This document shows, piece after piece, positions 6,394-6,662 of a stretch of 6,662 nucleotides of DNA. Source of the DNA: Planctomycetota bacterium (GTDB lineage: Bacteria; Planctomycetota; Phycisphaerae; WQYP01); assembly GCA_021828925.1 (NCBI GenBank), contig JAJZCT010000195.1:1-6662 (forward strand), written 5' to 3'. The position numbers and the translations under genes are program-made. The notes beneath the pieces are model-generated. The model was not told the DNA's origin. It saw nothing but the letters and a program-made list of their open reading frames with translations, and did no database searches. Numbering within the stretch: position 1 is the first letter of the stretch; each line of letters opens with the position of its first letter.

Positions 6394-6660
6394 TCAAGCC
6401 TTCCGTCGCGAACGCCACGCCAAAATCCCTGCGGCCCCGGCGGCCATCAGCATCAATGAAGCCGGTTCCGGCACGGGGTTGGCACTACCCGCGACCAATG
6501 GCGCACCTCCGGTATCACCAACGGCAATGGGGGTGTTGGCCGAACTTTCAAAGGCATAACCAAGGATCTTATTACTGAAATCCACCAGATTGGTTGTCGG
6601 TTCTGTGGTGGTGTTGAAAGAAAAGGCGGCCCAGCCATAAAAATCTTTTCCGGCATGGTG
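6394..6660 (-). CDS. PEP-CTERM sorting-domain protein, C-terminal fragment (5' end beyond window)
   Basis: The last 88 residues are visible. The frame is open to the right edge, so the start lies outside the window. An in-frame GTG at 6585 is internal: coherent sequence continues above it (GKDFYGWAAFSFNTTTEPTTN). The tail is a classic exosortase signal: VPEP at fragment residues 63-66, a hydrophobic helix (about 67-82), then a basic end, RSRRKA. Such proteins are exported by Sec, cut near the PEP motif by an exosortase and placed in the outer envelope or extracellular matrix. The stretch KILGYAFESSANTPIAVGDTG is similar to the region before the tail in many PEP-CTERM proteins of this bacterial group. 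The ligand or structural role of the main domain cannot be seen. The exosortase itself is not in the window. A strong terminator follows the gene. Confidence 0.88.
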   Translation of the reverse strand, partial: HHAGKDFYGWAAFSFNTTTEPTTNLVDFSNKILGYAFESSANTPIAVGDTGGAPLVAGSANPVPEPASLMLMAAGAAGILAWRSRRKA

Positions 6661-6662
6661 CC

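Noticed and set aside
6394..6585. Treating the PEP-CTERM protein as a complete 63-aa protein from GTG 6585
   Set aside because: The frame remains open and protein-like up to the window edge, and no ribosome binding site precedes GTG 6585, so it is an internal codon.
6453..6656. Minus-strand 67-codon ORF
   Set aside because: It is an out-of-frame reading over the PEP-CTERM gene, which has a clear sorting tail in the other frame.
1..6662. CRISPR arrays, tRNA or rRNA genes, insertion sequences, phage or defence modules
   Set aside because: No regularly spaced repeats, cloverleaf-like sequences, transposase motifs, terminal inverted repeats or target duplications were seen by eye on either strand.

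Overview
The window is about 6.7 kb of ordinary bacterial chromosome. It carries six protein-coding genes, all on the minus strand. The gene at each edge is cut by the window: the isomerase-like gene at the left lacks its 3' end, and the PEP-CTERM gene at the right lacks its 5' end. I see no rRNA, tRNA, CRISPR array, insertion sequence or phage gene. The PEP-CTERM sorting tail, the fucose-isomerase-like sugar enzyme, the small sulfotransferase and the moderate GC content together suggest the Planctomycetota/Verrucomicrobiota (PVC) group. A Phycisphaerae-like planctomycete is my best guess, but this is inference and no marker in the window settles it.

In transcription order, from high to low coordinates, the layout is as follows. 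(1) The C-terminal end of a PEP-CTERM envelope protein (6394-6660) is closed by a textbook intrinsic terminator at 6326-6359. (2) An APC-superfamily amino-acid permease (4566-6185) is followed 45 bp later by (3) a small PAPS-type sulfotransferase (3954-4520); the two are probably one transcript. (4) A small His/Asp-rich probable lipoprotein (3330-3608) has its own extended -10 promoter and a strong Shine-Dalgarno. (5) DNA primase, dnaG (about 1123-3006 or 3024), has an inverted repeat lying over its alternative GTG start. (6) A fucose/arabinose-isomerase-like protein (947 to beyond the left edge) sits 175 bp after dnaG, behind a cluster of abutting and overlapping inverted repeats.

The genes do not form one pathway. 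DnaG is core replication machinery, here without rpsU or rpoD beside it. The isomerase-like enzyme points to deoxy- or aldose-sugar metabolism. The permease and sulfotransferase form a plausible pair of unknown joint purpose. The lipoprotein and PEP-CTERM protein are envelope proteins.

I did not find a convincing new multi-gene system. The points most worth a second look are the overlapping inverted repeats upstream of the isomerase gene, the hairpin at the dnaG start, the charged His/Asp lipoprotein, and the permease-sulfotransferase pair.
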